DNA of 64,000 bases from Actinoplanes sp. SE50/110 (GTDB lineage: Bacteria; Actinomycetota; Actinomycetes; Mycobacteriales; Micromonosporaceae), in assembly GCF_900119315.1 (NCBI RefSeq), contig NZ_LT827010.1:3691001-3755000 (forward strand), read 5' to 3'. Made by a program: the position numbers and the translations under genes. This document shows, piece after piece, positions 54,756 to 64,000 of this stretch; the stretch's first letter is position 1, and every line of letters starts with the position of its first letter. The notes beneath the pieces are model-generated. The model ran no database searches and had not been told where the DNA came from. It saw nothing but the letters and a program-made list of their open reading frames with translations.

Positions 54756-56960
54756 TTACCGGGCGGCTGCTGCCGCGCCGCGGAGCGGCTCCACGGACGG
54801 ACGGCCGAAATGGTATCCCTGGGCCAGTCGATAGCCCAGCCGATGCAGTTCGGCCGCCTGCTCCGCGGTCTCGACGCCCTCCGCCACGGCGATCAGTCCC
54901 AAACCGTTGGCCACCTGGATGAGCGCGGTGGCGATCACCGCGTGCCTACCGGCCATGGTCACGTGGTCGACGAACGACTTGTCGACCTTCAGTACGTCGA
55001 CCGGGACGGTGTGCAGCAGGGTCAGGGAGGAATGCCCGGTGCCGAAGTCGTCCAGCGCGATGTGGACGCCGAGATCGTGCAGCTCCTCGAGGGTGGTCAC
55101 GGCGACCCCGCCTTCGAACACCGCGGTCTCGGTGACCTCGACGAGCAGGTGATGCGCCGGCATTCCGGCCTGCAGGAGGATGTCGGCGACCAATCCGGCG
55201 AAGTTCGGCTCGGCCAGTTGACGGGCGGACACGTTGACGCTGATCTTCTCCGGCGCGCCCGCAGCCTGCTCGCGCCGCCACAGCATGAACTGTCGGCAGG
55301 AGGTGCGGAGGATCCACTCGCCCAATTCCACGATCAGACCGTTGCGCTCGGCGACCGGAATGAAGACGGCCGGGCTCACCGTTCCCCGCTCCGGATGATC
55401 CCAGCGGATCAGCGCCTCGACGTAGCGTAGTTCGCCGTCCGGCAGATCGACGATCGGCTGGTAAAGCAGGTGGAACTGGCCCTCGTCCAGGGCGACCCGC
55501 AGCTCGGCGCCGATCCGGGCTTCCTCGCCCGCCCGCCGGTCGAGGTCCGGCGTGTATCGCCGGGCGCGAACCCCGGCTGCCTTCGCCGCGTACATCGCCA
55601 GGTCGGCGCGGCGCAGCACCTCCACCGGATCGGTGGTGTCCTGCGCGTCGGCGATGCCGATGCTTCCGCTGACCAGCAGTTCGTGGCCGTCGACGTGCAC
55701 CGGTTCGCGCAACGCCCCGGTCAGCCGTGCGACGATCGCGTCGCCTTCGGTGGTACCCGCGCCGGGTACAAGGACCGCGAACTCGTCGCCGCCCATCCGG
55801 GCGACCGCGTCAGCGTCGGGCAGCGCGGTTGCCAGCCGCTCGGCGACCAGGCTCAGCAGGCGGTCGCCCACCACGTGACCGAGCCGGTCGTTGATGCTCT
55901 TGAACCCGTCCAGGTCGAGCAGGCAGACCTGGACGGAGCCGGCGGCAACCGCCGTGACGAGCCGTTGCTCGAAACCTCGGCGGTTGATCAGGCCGGTCAG
56001 GTCGTCGTGCAAGGCGAGTTTTTCGAGGCGGGCGGACTGTCGCTGTACCTGCTGCACGAAGCCGGACAGGCGGGTCAGGACAAGCAGGAAGAGCACCACC
56101 GAGTCCACTCCGATGGCGATCCAGTCGACCGGTTCCTGCCGGAGGCCCTGGGCGAACAGCACCGCCGGCACCAGCAGCGTCGCGGCGGTGATGGTGGCCA
56201 GACGGCCCCACCCGAACCGGACCGGGCCGAGCCCGCCGGTCGCGACCGCCGGCATCGTGGGGTGTAGGGCCGCGCCGGCCCAGCACACATAGCTGAAAAC
56301 GAATCCGGCGTTGACCACGGTGCCGATGTGGGCGTTGGTGCTCAACGAGAACGTCCAGAAGACCTCACCGAGGAACATGATCATGCTGCCCGTGGCGAGG
56401 AGGACCACGCTCGGGGTGCGCCCACCCGGCCGGCTCAGCATGCGGACCACCACGGCGAGCATGAGCACGTCGCACGTCGGATAGGCGCCGCTCACCAGAC
56501 GTTCCACGAGCGGGGTGCTACGGTCGCCTAGCGTCGGTTCGACCAGGAAGACCCAGTACACCAGACCGACCGCGGTCGCGATGATCGCGGCGTCGATCAC
56601 GCCGGCGCGATCACGAGGCCCGCGATGGCGTGCGACGAGCAGCAGACCGGCCCAGAGGACGGGATAGCCCAGCAGGTAGAGGCCGTCGTTGTACCAGAGG
56701 TGCAGATGTTTCCCGGTCACCGCGACCATCGCCTCGAACAGCACGTCGCCGGCGACGAAGGCACCGATGCCGGCTGTCAGGACGTACCACGAGCGGGCGT
56801 CGGCCGGACGGTACCGGCGGACCGCGGTCAGGATCGCCGTCACCGTGGCGGCGCCGATGATGTAATAGATGAGCCGGCTCGGCGCCGAGTCGGCAGGAAG
56901 AACGGCAAGGGCGACGCAGAACACGGCGCCGGTCGTCATCCAGGTCCACCACAGTCGCAC
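54756..56960 (-). CDS. Membrane GGDEF-EAL cyclic-di-GMP enzyme (paralog of 33786-36020)
   Basis: 734 residues. The shared membrane module fills about 5-310 (YNDGLYLLGYPVLWAGLLLV, IDAAIIATAVGLVYWVFLVE, GAYPTCDVLMLAVV). The GGDEF domain keeps ARMGGDEFAVLV without an RxxD site, and the EAL domain keeps EALIRW, NVSARQLAEP, EVTETAVF, DDFGTGHSSL, KVDKSFV and EGVETAEQ. Identity of many blocks to the 33786 protein shows a duplication. GTG 56960 is used because no better start is seen. Confidence 0.88.
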   Translation of the reverse strand: MRLWWTWMTTGAVFCVALAVLPADSAPSRLIYYIIGAATVTAILTAVRRYRPADARSWYVLTAGIGAFVAGDVLFEAMVAVTGKHLHLWYNDGLYLLGYPVLWAGLLLVARHRGPRDRAGVIDAAIIATAVGLVYWVFLVEPTLGDRSTPLVERLVSGAYPTCDVLMLAVVVRMLSRPGGRTPSVVLLATGSMIMFLGEVFWTFSLSTNAHIGTVVNAGFVFSYVCWAGAALHPTMPAVATGGLGPVRFGWGRLATITAATLLVPAVLFAQGLRQEPVDWIAIGVDSVVLFLLVLTRLSGFVQQVQRQSARLEKLALHDDLTGLINRRGFEQRLVTAVAAGSVQVCLLDLDGFKSINDRLGHVVGDRLLSLVAERLATALPDADAVARMGGDEFAVLVPGAGTTEGDAIVARLTGALREPVHVDGHELLVSGSIGIADAQDTTDPVEVLRRADLAMYAAKAAGVRARRYTPDLDRRAGEEARIGAELRVALDEGQFHLLYQPIVDLPDGELRYVEALIRWDHPERGTVSPAVFIPVAERNGLIVELGEWILRTSCRQFMLWRREQAAGAPEKISVNVSARQLAEPNFAGLVADILLQAGMPAHHLLVEVTETAVFEGGVAVTTLEELHDLGVHIALDDFGTGHSSLTLLHTVPVDVLKVDKSFVDHVTMAGRHAVIATALIQVANGLGLIAVAEGVETAEQAAELHRLGYRLAQGYHFGRPSVEPLRGAAAAAR

Positions 56961-57108
56961 GTCAAAAGATCGGTATCCGGCGGGCCGAATTGAGCGTGTG
57001 CTGTGACACTGCCCGCCCAGTCGGCGAGGCCGCAGCGCGGCCTCGGCACGTGATACCCGAGTGCGGAGCGGACGGTGGCGGCCAGGTCGGTGATCGACCA
57101 GCGGACGG

Positions 57109-57145
57109 CCGGCAGCGGCCGGGAGAACCCCCAGGCCGCTGCCGG
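57109..57145 (-). terminator. Perfect 12-bp hairpin terminator of the DUF4232 gene
   Basis: CCGGCAGCGGCC (57109-57120) and GGCCGCTGCCGG (57134-57145) pair perfectly around a 13-base loop, 16 bases beyond the minus-strand stop codon at 57162. Confidence 0.75.
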
Positions 57146-57161
57146 ATCCGGTGGTTGTCGC

Positions 57162-57893
57162 TCAGCTCTCCTGGCCGGTGGTGCCCCGGAAGGCCGGGTG
57201 CACCTGGAAGTCGGCGCACCCGCCGCTCCAGGCGACGGTGGCCGACCGGCTCTGGTGCGGCGGGCTGACCTTCAGCTTGGTCACCGGTGTGCAGGCCCGG
57301 CCGTCCTTGCCGGCGTTGAGCGCCTCCACCACGGCCGACACGACGTCGCCCTTCTCCAGCAGGAGCGGCGAGATCTCGTCGGAACCCGGTGCCTGGCCGC
57401 CGGCGAAGCCCCGCGGGGTCTGCGCGACGGGCACCTTGGCGCCGGACGCGGTGTACGCGACGACGCTGGGGTAGCCCCTGAACCAGCAGGTGGTTCCGTT
57501 GTTACGGAAGTGCACCCGTGCCATGCTGTGACCGGTGGCGCCCTCGGCCGGATCCATAGTGATCTTCAGCTTGGCGCTCGTACAGTTCGGGGCGACCGGA
57601 TCGCCGGGATCGCTGGTCGGGTTGACGTGCGGCGGCTTGGATCCCGCGGACGCGAAGGCCGCCGGCATGCCCACCAGACCGACGAGCAGACCGGCCCCGA
57701 CGGCGACGCCGCCGGCCATCTGCACAGCGCGACGACGCCGCTTCGGCGTACGGGAGAGCTCCCCGACCGCGGACGATTCCGGAGTTCTGATCTCGTTCAG
57801 TCCGGATGACTGCTGCCGGTTGTCGTTCTCACGCATGCTGTTTTTGCCCATCTGTTGATCGGTGTTGACGTCTATTGAGACGTCGGTCGTCAC
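57162..57893 (-). CDS. Secreted DUF4232 protein
   Basis: 243 residues with a long basic N-terminal leader (KRRRRAVQMAG near 51-61) and a signal/membrane helix (about 62-82, GLLVGLVGMPAAFASA). The exported domain has the DUF4232 pattern: PNCTSAKLKITMD, ARVHFRNNGTTCWFRGYPSVVAY, and a late LKVSPPHQ...WSGGCADFQVHPAF. Four cysteines could form two disulfides. Function of the family is unknown. GTG 57893, ATG 57851 and ATG 57836 are all possible starts. Confidence 0.78.
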   Translation of the reverse strand: MTTDVSIDVNTDQQMGKNSMRENDNRQQSSGLNEIRTPESSAVGELSRTPKRRRRAVQMAGGVAVGAGLLVGLVGMPAAFASAGSKPPHVNPTSDPGDPVAPNCTSAKLKITMDPAEGATGHSMARVHFRNNGTTCWFRGYPSVVAYTASGAKVPVAQTPRGFAGGQAPGSDEISPLLLEKGDVVSAVVEALNAGKDGRACTPVTKLKVSPPHQSRSATVAWSGGCADFQVHPAFRGTTGQES

Positions 57894-57956
57894 CCGATCT
57901 GTTGCCTCAGGGGCGAAAAGTCTTCGGTACGGTCATTCGGAAGCCGAGAGCGCCGG

Positions 57957-59399
57957 CTACACCGATGGCGCTGTTGCGAGCTGAGGAGCCTCAGACGGTG
58001 CGAGGGTACCAAGGAAGTCCCGGGCCCAGTAGTCGATGTCGTAGGCGCGCACCTGCTCGCGCATCCGGCGCATCCGGGTGCGCAAGTCCTCGGGGTCAGC
58101 GTGGAGAGCGGCGAGGATGGCGCGTTTGACGTCGTCGGTGTCGTGGGCGTTGGTCAGGAACGCGTCGCCGAGTTCCTCGGCCGCTCCGGTGAACTCGCTG
58201 AGAACGAGTGCTCCCTGCTCGTCCCGGCGGGCGGCGACGTATTCCTTGGCGACGAGGTTCATGCCATCGCGTAACGGGGTGACCAGCATGACGTCGGCGG
58301 CGAGGTACAGGGCGACGAGTTCAGCGCGGTCATAGGACTGGAACAGATAGTGCACCGGCACGCGGCCGATGTGGCCGTATTCGCCGTTGGTGCGCCCGAC
58401 CTCGCGCTCCACCCTTTCGCGCAGCTGCTGGTATTGGGTGATGCGTTGCCTGCTGGGGGTGGCGACCTGCACCAGTACCACGTCGTCGTTGGAGATCTCG
58501 CCGTCGTCGAGCAGATCGTGGTACGCCTCGAGGCGCTGTTCGATGCCTTTGGTGTAGTCGAGACGGTCAACGCCGAGCAGCAGTCGCCGTTGACCGCCGA
58601 GTTCCGCTCGGAGCTCCTGAGCCCGCTGCTGCACCGCGGGGTCGGCAGCGAGTTGGTCGACCTCGGCGACGTCGATGGAGATCGGGAAAGCCCGGGCGAC
58701 GACGGTACGTCCGTCGACCTCGACGCGGTCGTCCTCGGGATCCAGTCCCAGCAGCTGCCGAGTCAGCCGCAGGAAGTTCTGCGCCGCGAGGGCGCCCTGG
58801 AAGCCGACCAGATCGGCGCCGAGCAGCCCACGCAGCAGCTCACGACGGCGTGGCAGCTGCATGAACAGTTCGACCGGGGGAAAGGGGATGTGCAGGAAGA
58901 AGCCGATCCGCACATCGGGGCGCAGTTCGCGCAGCATCGCCGGCACCAGGAGCAGCTGGTAGTCGTGAACCCACACGGTCGCGTTCGGTGCGGCCACGTC
59001 CGCGGCGGCCTGGGCGAAGCGACGGTTCACCGCCTCGTACGCCTGTCGCCATTCCCGGCGGTGAGTCGGTTGTTCGACCAGATCGTGGAACAGCGGCCAG
59101 ATGGTGGCGTTGGACTGGCCCTCGTAGTAGCGGTCGACGTCGTCGGCGCTCAGCGACACCGGCCGCAGGTACATGCCGTCGACGTCGAAGGGTTCGGTCT
59201 CGGTCCCGGCGCTGCCGGTCCAGCCCACCCAGGCACCACCCTGCTGGCGCACCACCGGCTGCAGGGCGCTGACCAGCCCTCCGGGACTGCGTTCCCATCG
59301 GCGCTGCCCGTCGGTGTCGGTCACCTCGTCGACCGGCAGCCGGTTGGCGACCACTACGAACCCGTGCCCGTCAACGGCGACACCTGCGTCTTTACTCAC
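57957..59399 (-). CDS. otsA: Trehalose-6-phosphate synthase
   Basis: 480 residues, a GT20 enzyme that joins glucose from a nucleotide-sugar to glucose-6-phosphate. Motifs in order: VVVANRLPVDE, SPGGLVSALQP, VWVHDYQLLL, FFLHIPFP, LLGVDRLDYTKGIEQR, PLRDGMNLVAKEY. GTG 59399 is chosen, with GGAGG about 12 bases upstream; a start at 59435 is possible. No otsB phosphatase gene is next to it, so it must be elsewhere or the product used otherwise. Trehalose fits a stress/spore role. Confidence 0.93.
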   Translation of the reverse strand: MSKDAGVAVDGHGFVVVANRLPVDEVTDTDGQRRWERSPGGLVSALQPVVRQQGGAWVGWTGSAGTETEPFDVDGMYLRPVSLSADDVDRYYEGQSNATIWPLFHDLVEQPTHRREWRQAYEAVNRRFAQAAADVAAPNATVWVHDYQLLLVPAMLRELRPDVRIGFFLHIPFPPVELFMQLPRRRELLRGLLGADLVGFQGALAAQNFLRLTRQLLGLDPEDDRVEVDGRTVVARAFPISIDVAEVDQLAADPAVQQRAQELRAELGGQRRLLLGVDRLDYTKGIEQRLEAYHDLLDDGEISNDDVVLVQVATPSRQRITQYQQLRERVEREVGRTNGEYGHIGRVPVHYLFQSYDRAELVALYLAADVMLVTPLRDGMNLVAKEYVAARRDEQGALVLSEFTGAAEELGDAFLTNAHDTDDVKRAILAALHADPEDLRTRMRRMREQVRAYDIDYWARDFLGTLAPSEAPQLATAPSV

Positions 59400-59493
59400 G
59401 CCTGCGGAATACCTCCGGGCCGTGAAACGAAACATTTCCGGCTTGTTGCCGAGCCCTCGACTCGGCTGGGCATCCTCAGCGTCGCCGAACGGG

Positions 59494-61509
59494 TCATGCG
59501 CCGACGTGGATGCCGGGTCGGCGGGCCGGGTCGGGTTCGTTCTCCCGGATGATCTCGCGGACGACCGGGGCGGTATCGCCGCGGCCGAGCAGGAAGTAGC
59601 GGATCATGTGCACCAGCGGGCTGCCCTCGGCCCAGGCGAAGTAGCAGTGCGGGCGTACCCCGGTGACGTCGCGCAGGGCGAGCAGGATCGCCGCGATGGC
59701 GTTCGGCCCGGCCGGAGCCTGCGCCCGGAGCACCCGGTGCGGGCCGACCTGCACGCCGTGCACGGCGAGGGTCTCGCTGAAGTCCGACGGGTCGATGACG
59801 TCGATCTCCAGGAAGATGACGTCGGCGCTGCCGGGCACGGGGTTGTTGCCGCGTTGTTCGCGTTCCTTGGCCCGGTACTCGGCGGCGTTCCCGGCCTGCC
59901 GGCGGTTGGCGATCAGGTTGATCTGCCCGTCGTGGTCGATGGTGTCGGTGATGAATCGGCGGGCGGTGTCGTCGAACTCGATGCGGTCGGCGCGCAGCTC
60001 GGTGGTCCGGGCGACCCGGGAGATCAACGAGATGGTGATGATGCCGGCGATGAACATCGCGGAGATGGCGATACCGTCGGGTTTGTCGATGATGTTCGCG
60101 ACCAACGCGTAGGTCAGCACACCGGTGAGCAGCGCGAAGCCGACCGCTGCCGGACGCTTGCGGTGGCGGATGGTCGAGACGGTGACGGCGAACGCGCCGG
60201 ACACCATCATGGCCAGGATGCCGGTGGCGTAGGCGCCGGCCTGAGCGTCGACGTCGGCTTTGAACGCGATGGTGATCGCGATGCTGATCACGGTGTAGAC
60301 GATGACCACGGGCCGCACGGCACGGCCCCATTCCGGAGCCATGCCATAGCCGGGCAGGTAGCGGGGCACGATGTTGACCAGCCCGGCCATCGCGGAGGCG
60401 CCGGCGAACCACAGGATCAGCACGGTGCTGATGTCGTAGACGGTGCCGAACGCCTCGCCCAGGCGTTCGTGGGCCAGCCACGCCAGAGCGCGGCCCTTGG
60501 CGTTTCCCCCGTCGCCGAATTCGCTGGCCGGGATGAGCACGGTGGTGACGAAGCTGCTGGCCATCAGGTAGACGCTCATGATCAGCGCGGCGGCGGTGAG
60601 CAGCTTGCGGCTGTTACCGATCCGCGAGGTTAGCCGCTGTTCGGGATCGGCGCCGTCGGCGGCGATCAGTGGCATCATGCTCACCCCCGTCTCGAAACCG
60701 GACAGCCCGAGCACCAGCAACGGGAAGGCCAGCAGAGCCGGGCCGGCCAGGGCGGTGAATCCGCCGCCGCCGGAGGTGAGCGCCGACGTCCACGCCGACC
60801 AGGCCGACGCGTTGGTGACGATGTCGATCAGGCCGGCGCCGATGATGACGGCGTTGAGGCCGAGGAATACCGCGACCAGGGGGATGGCGACGCTGACCGC
60901 CTCGCTGAAGCCGAGCAGGAACACCCCGCCCAGAATCAGCAGCAGCACGACAGTCACCGCGACGCCGTGCCCGTGCAGTACGGCGGGGGAGTGCGGGTTC
61001 TCCAGCAGGTGCAGACTGGCGTCGGCCGCGGACAGGGTGATCGTGATGAGCCAACTCGTGGCGACGAAGCCGAGCAGGACCAGAACGAACAGCTTGCCGC
61101 GCCAGAACGGCAGCAGTTCCTCCAGCATGTGCACCGACCCGGCGCCGTGTGGGCTCTCCTTGGCGACCCGCCGGTACATCGGCAGCATCCCGAACAGGGT
61201 CAGCGCGACGATCAGCAGGGTCGCCAATGGCGAGGTTGCGCCGGCCGCCACCGCGGCGATGCCCGGCACGTAGGCGAGGCTGGAGAAGTAGTCGACGCCG
61301 GTCAGGCACATCACCTTCCACCAGGCGTGCTGCTCAGCGTGCGCCTCACCCGCGGCCGGGCCCACCGGCTGCACGCGATGCTTGAGCATCCACTGCGCCA
61401 GCCCGCCCGCCGGCTGCACTCGGGCACCGGGAGTGTCCACCACTGCCGGTACCGCCAGCTCCCGGGACTGGCGTTGCCCGGGTCCCTGTGCGCCTGTCCT
61501 TTTCGCCAC
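59494..61509 (-). CDS. APC-superfamily amino-acid permease with long cytoplasmic tail
   Basis: 671 residues. Twelve or so membrane helices from about residue 68 to 480 with the APC pattern ([57 protein letters not shown]). The N-terminal ~65 residues and the C-terminal ~170 residues are cytoplasmic; the tail ([38 protein letters not shown]) is folded-looking and may regulate transport. GTG 61509 is used; substrate unknown. Confidence 0.85.
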   Translation of the reverse strand: MAKRTGAQGPGQRQSRELAVPAVVDTPGARVQPAGGLAQWMLKHRVQPVGPAAGEAHAEQHAWWKVMCLTGVDYFSSLAYVPGIAAVAAGATSPLATLLIVALTLFGMLPMYRRVAKESPHGAGSVHMLEELLPFWRGKLFVLVLLGFVATSWLITITLSAADASLHLLENPHSPAVLHGHGVAVTVVLLLILGGVFLLGFSEAVSVAIPLVAVFLGLNAVIIGAGLIDIVTNASAWSAWTSALTSGGGGFTALAGPALLAFPLLVLGLSGFETGVSMMPLIAADGADPEQRLTSRIGNSRKLLTAAALIMSVYLMASSFVTTVLIPASEFGDGGNAKGRALAWLAHERLGEAFGTVYDISTVLILWFAGASAMAGLVNIVPRYLPGYGMAPEWGRAVRPVVIVYTVISIAITIAFKADVDAQAGAYATGILAMMVSGAFAVTVSTIRHRKRPAAVGFALLTGVLTYALVANIIDKPDGIAISAMFIAGIITISLISRVARTTELRADRIEFDDTARRFITDTIDHDGQINLIANRRQAGNAAEYRAKEREQRGNNPVPGSADVIFLEIDVIDPSDFSETLAVHGVQVGPHRVLRAQAPAGPNAIAAILLALRDVTGVRPHCYFAWAEGSPLVHMIRYFLLGRGDTAPVVREIIRENEPDPARRPGIHVGA

Positions 61510-61638
61510 GAGACGCCACGCTACGACATCACCACAGCAACGCCATGGGCAGCATCCGGACGGCGGTCATCGGTCGTCGGCACTGCACCAGGCGTGTTCT
61601 GTTGCGGCGCATGAGAAGAACGCTCGCGGTGCTCCGTC

Positions 61639-61672
61639 GCCGGCCCGGGCGATGCAGGCATCCCGGGCCGGC
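61639..61672 (-). terminator. Perfect 11-bp hairpin terminator of the DUF4360 gene
   Basis: GCCGGCCCGGG (61639-61649) and CCCGGGCCGGC (61662-61672) pair perfectly around a 12-base loop, 14 bases beyond the stop codon at 61686 on the minus strand. Confidence 0.72.
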
Positions 61673-61685
61673 GGCTCCTATGCGG

Positions 61686-62324
61686 TCAGCACTTCTTCCA
61701 GGCGACGTGGTAGACGGTGTCGATGCGCCCGTCGGTGGAGTCCATGGTCAGGAAGCTGGTGGCGGTACGGCTGGACCAGCCGCGGTTGACCCGCAGCTCG
61801 GTGTTGACGTTGAGGTAGCGGTCCTCGCCGCAGGGCAGGAACGACAGCGACCCGATGCCCACGGTGTCGGTGCGCTGCCAGTCGGTGTCGGCCGGACCGG
61901 AGAAGTCGTGCCGGATGCGGGTGGACTGCGGCTCACCCTGGAAGTAGTAGTTCGCGCTTTCCGAGCCGGTGGCGCCGCGCTCGAGGTGGGCATAACCGCG
62001 GTAGTCGGCACCGGCGATGGCGAAGGTGTAACCCTGTGGGACGTGCACGTTCAAGGCGAGTTGACAGTTCCTACGAAAGTCGGTGGGCCCCGCGTCGGGG
62101 CCGGTCTGGGCCGTGAACTTGCTGTAGGTGACGGTGAATGCCTTGTTGTCCGGCGACACGGTGACCTTCGCGCTGCGCTCCGGGCAGCCGCTGCCGTTGG
62201 CGGCGGCCACGGTGATGGCCATGTCCTCGCCCGGGACGATCGTGGACGGCGCGGCGTGCGCGGCCGTGCCGGTGCCGGCCAGTGAGGCGAGCAGGGTGGC
62301 TCCGGTGGCCAAGACCTTCAGCAT
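61686..62324 (-). CDS. Secreted DUF4360 protein
   Basis: 212 residues. Signal peptide at 1-24 (LKVLATGATLLASLAGTG, cleavage after AHA). The body matches DUF4360: ITVAAANGSGCPERSAKVTV, FTVTYSKFTAQTG, NCQLALNVHVPQGYTFAIAG, YRGYAHLERGATGSE. Five cysteines. Secreted, function unknown. ATG 62324 with AAGGAACG upstream. Confidence 0.85.
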   Translation of the reverse strand: MLKVLATGATLLASLAGTGTAAHAAPSTIVPGEDMAITVAAANGSGCPERSAKVTVSPDNKAFTVTYSKFTAQTGPDAGPTDFRRNCQLALNVHVPQGYTFAIAGADYRGYAHLERGATGSESANYYFQGEPQSTRIRHDFSGPADTDWQRTDTVGIGSLSFLPCGEDRYLNVNTELRVNRGWSSRTATSFLTMDSTDGRIDTVYHVAWKKC

Positions 62325-62684
62325 GCTGGTCGTTCCTTCCCGATGGGGTTGCGTAGAAGCAGAGTGCGGATACCGCTCACTCGTCCGAAATGTACGTTCT
62401 GTGGCTTTATTCCGCCAGGCCGGCGCTGCTGAAGTTGATCTCGTGCGGGTGACGAATGGGGCGATCCTGGCCGTTCGGTTGACCTTCAGGATGGCCATTC
62501 GGCCAGCGGCGGCATAGTCGAAACGGTTTATTCCGCAGATGCGGTTCATATTGTCGGATCATTTCTTTACGTCATCCGAATGGCGTAAGGGCATCCGAAT
62601 TCTCGCCCGGATTACCGGCCTGTGATCCGATCGGTTCGCGGTGTCAAGCCGCTGAAAGAACTGATGTAGCCATCGGAGGCGAAA
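62325..62684. other. Divergent promoter region of the DUF4360 and W/D/H-rich genes
   Basis: These 360 bases are clearly less G+C-rich than the rest of the window and hold no supported gene. They separate two divergent secreted-protein genes and should hold both promoters. TTGACC (62480-62485) and a TGGCC-ATTC-GGCCA inverted repeat (62491-62504) are the only elements I can point to; no experimental sense can be given to them. Confidence 0.45.
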
Positions 62685-63167
62685 ATGAAGAGCATTACTC
62701 GTGTGCTCGCTGTGGGCGGCCTGGGGCTGGGTGCCGCTCTGGTGATCGGTGCGGGGCCCGCACAGGCCGTCGACGCCACGGCCCAGCCGGCCGTGCACGG
62801 CGGGTCGGTCCAGGCCGTCGGCCACTGGGACGACAGCGACGTCGTGGGATATTTCCGGACCCGGTTCGGGTGTGAGCGGGTCGGCCGGCTCGGCGAGTAC
62901 CACGGTCGCTGGGATGACTACGACTGCTCGCGGGTGTGGTCCGGGTTCAACCGCGGCGCCTGGGTCCTGGAGGTCGCCACCGACGACTGGAACGGCGACT
63001 GGGACGACGACAACTGGTACCACGGCTGGTACGACAGCTGGCACGGCGGTGACTGGGACCGTGGTGGCTGGCACCGCGATCACGGCGGCTGGGACGGCCA
63101 CCACCGGGACGGCTCCGCGAAGGTGGCGGTGTTCCCGGTGAATTCCGGCGCCCGATCGGTCAGCTGA
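62685..63167 (+). CDS. Secreted Trp/Asp/His/Gly-rich protein
   Basis: 160 residues. Signal peptide at 1-28 (KSITRVLAVGGLGLGAALVI, cleavage after AQA). A short middle domain has two Cys (RFGCERV, YDCSRVW). From about residue 98 to 142 the sequence is made of W, D, H, G, R and N in irregular repeats (WNGDWDDDNWYHGWYDSW, GGWHRDHGGW). It could bind metal or wall polymer; this is inference. ATG 62685 with GGAGG 7 bases upstream. Confidence 0.75.
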   Translation: MKSITRVLAVGGLGLGAALVIGAGPAQAVDATAQPAVHGGSVQAVGHWDDSDVVGYFRTRFGCERVGRLGEYHGRWDDYDCSRVWSGFNRGAWVLEVATDDWNGDWDDDNWYHGWYDSWHGGDWDRGGWHRDHGGWDGHHRDGSAKVAVFPVNSGARSVS

Positions 63168-63176
63168 TCTCACGCC

Positions 63177-63214
63177 GTTCGCGGGTCACGCCTGTTCCGG
63201 CGTGGCCCGCGAAC
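63177..63214 (+). terminator. 16-bp hairpin terminator after the W/D/H-rich gene
   Basis: GTTCGCGGGTCACGCC (63177-63192) and GGCGTGGCCCGCGAAC (63199-63214) pair almost perfectly (one G-T wobble) around a 6-base loop, 9 bases beyond the stop codon at 63167. Confidence 0.82.
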
Positions 63215-63249
63215 ACCCGAGCAGAAGCGTGGTGCGGCTGTCGGTGAGG

Positions 63250-64000
63250 TCAAGCCGACGTATGCGGGTAGTTGTCGGCCGGCTGTGGAGATTCGCCTGC
63301 CATGCCGCTGCTTTCCGGTGCCCGTGAAAGCGCGTCGCCGACCGCGGTGAGGAGGTGGTCCGCAGTGAAGGGCTTCTCGATCACCGTAGCGTCGGTTTTG
63401 CACAGACGGTTGGGGCCGAGGTTGCCGTCGATGTACCCGGAGATGTAGAGCACGGGCAGGCGGGGGTCGGTGCGACGCAGGATCTCGGCCAGGCGCGAGC
63501 CTGACATGTCGGGCATGACCACGTCGGCGATCAGCAGGTCGCAGCCGCCGCAAGCGTAGGCAGCCAGGGCATCGGGGCCACTGACGGCGGACCGGACCTG
63601 ATATCCGCCGTGGGTGAGAATACGAGCAACGCTCGCGGCGAGCGCCGGTTCATCCTCGACGACCAGGATGCTCTCGCCGTGTCCACGTGGCGGTGCCGCA
63701 TCGGTGCGACGTGCCGAAGCGAGGCCGTACGGCACGTCGACGCTGGGGAAGTACAGCCTGAAGGTCGTGCCGAGGCCGAACTTGGAGCAGACGTCGATGC
63801 TGCCGCCGGCGGTGGTGACGATGTCCAGGACGGTGGCCAGGCCGAGTCCGGTGCCGTGCCCTTTCGGTTTGGTGGTGAAGAACGGTTCGAAGATGCGGGC
63901 TATGGTTTCCGGAGGCATCCCGGTGCCGGTATCGGTGACGGAAAGCTGGAGGTAACGTCCGGCCGCCACCGGTGGGTGGACGTTCGCCTGGTTCTCCTCG
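63250..64000 (-). CDS. Hybrid histidine kinase, C-terminal part (5' end outside window)
   Basis: The frame runs off the window at base 64000. The visible part has the last kinase boxes (VTDTGTGMPPETIARIFEPF, GHGTGLGLATVLDI, LGTTFRLYFP) and a full receiver domain (ILVVEDEPALAA, phospho-acceptor in LLIADVVMPDMSG, switch residues YISGY and IEKPF). The layout matches the two HDFNN-type hybrid kinases at 12746 and 28980, so it is probably a third of that type. Its sensor is not visible. Confidence 0.85.
   Translation of the reverse strand, partial: EENQANVHPPVAAGRYLQLSVTDTGTGMPPETIARIFEPFFTTKPKGHGTGLGLATVLDIVTTAGGSIDVCSKFGLGTTFRLYFPSVDVPYGLASARRTDAAPPRGHGESILVVEDEPALAASVARILTHGGYQVRSAVSGPDALAAYACGGCDLLIADVVMPDMSGSRLAEILRRTDPRLPVLYISGYIDGNLGPNRLCKTDATVIEKPFTADHLLTAVGDALSRAPESSGMAGESPQPADNYPHTSA

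Noticed and set aside
57867..57884. Two GACGTC hexamers 12 bases apart as an operator for the DUF4232 gene
   Set aside because: They fall inside the coding region if the GTG 57893 start is right, and a 6-base palindrome of this composition is common in such DNA. It would deserve attention only if the start is at 57851 or 57836.
59494..61509. KUP-type potassium transporter as an alternative for the APC permease
   Set aside because: The [13 protein letters not shown] and [11 protein letters not shown] segments fit APC amino-acid permeases better.

Overview
The window is high-G+C DNA with dense codon-third-position G/C bias, frequent GTG starts and mycelial-actinomycete gene families. The mix of many cyclic-di-GMP enzymes, hybrid histidine kinases, ECF42-type sigma factor cassettes, DUF1906, DUF4232 and DUF4360 secreted proteins points to an actinobacterium, most likely Micromonosporaceae (Actinoplanes-like). 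The genus is an inference from gene content, not a match to a reference. No rRNA, tRNA, CRISPR array or insertion sequence was recognised.

Layout. 1-3.0 kb: the 3' end of an Rhs/YD-repeat polymorphic toxin with a Hint autoprotease and a variable C-terminal toxin tip, followed by a likely immunity gene and a hairpin. 3.2-17.1 kb: signalling block (PAS-diguanylate cyclase, 1418-residue hybrid histidine kinase with two receivers and an HPt, GAF-GGDEF-EAL, second hybrid kinase with a stand-alone receiver, GAF-GAF-PP2C phosphatase). 17.2-22.8 kb: membrane genes, a FetB-like permease and a BlaI/M56-peptidase pair with two near-identical operators, one before a secreted phosphoesterase and one between blaI and a truncated PAP2 gene. 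22.8-28.9 kb: metabolism and small proteins (larA-larE, NAD(P)-binding protein, heptad-repeat protein, GNAT acetyltransferase, secreted S15/CocE hydrolase). 29.0-36.0 kb: hybrid kinase translationally coupled to an EhuB-like binding lipoprotein, then a diguanylate cyclase directly followed by a GGDEF-EAL protein. 36.1-44.5 kb: membrane and repeat proteins, a Clp-N/HTH pair with tandem operators, a DoxX-DGPF-ECF42 sigma cassette and another diguanylate cyclase. 44.6-49.8 kb: a single giant Ser/Thr kinase-ATPase-GAF-GAF-GGDEF protein. 50.0-64.0 kb: membrane proteins, a DUF1906 glycoside-hydrolase-like protein with a Tat-exported partner, another GGDEF-EAL protein, trehalose-phosphate synthase, an APC permease, secreted proteins and the 3' part of another hybrid kinase.

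How the genes fit together. Seven proteins carry GGDEF domains and three of these also carry EAL domains, so the window can both make and degrade cyclic-di-GMP. Four histidine kinases, one receiver and one PP2C phosphatase surround them. Five proteins (four cyclic-di-GMP enzymes and one hybrid kinase) share a similar multi-pass N-terminal membrane module joined to different outputs, which suggests one kind of input signal wired to several pathways. The most system-like units are the BlaI regulon, the kinase-binding-protein pair, the HTH/Clp-N pair and the Rhs toxin-immunity tip.
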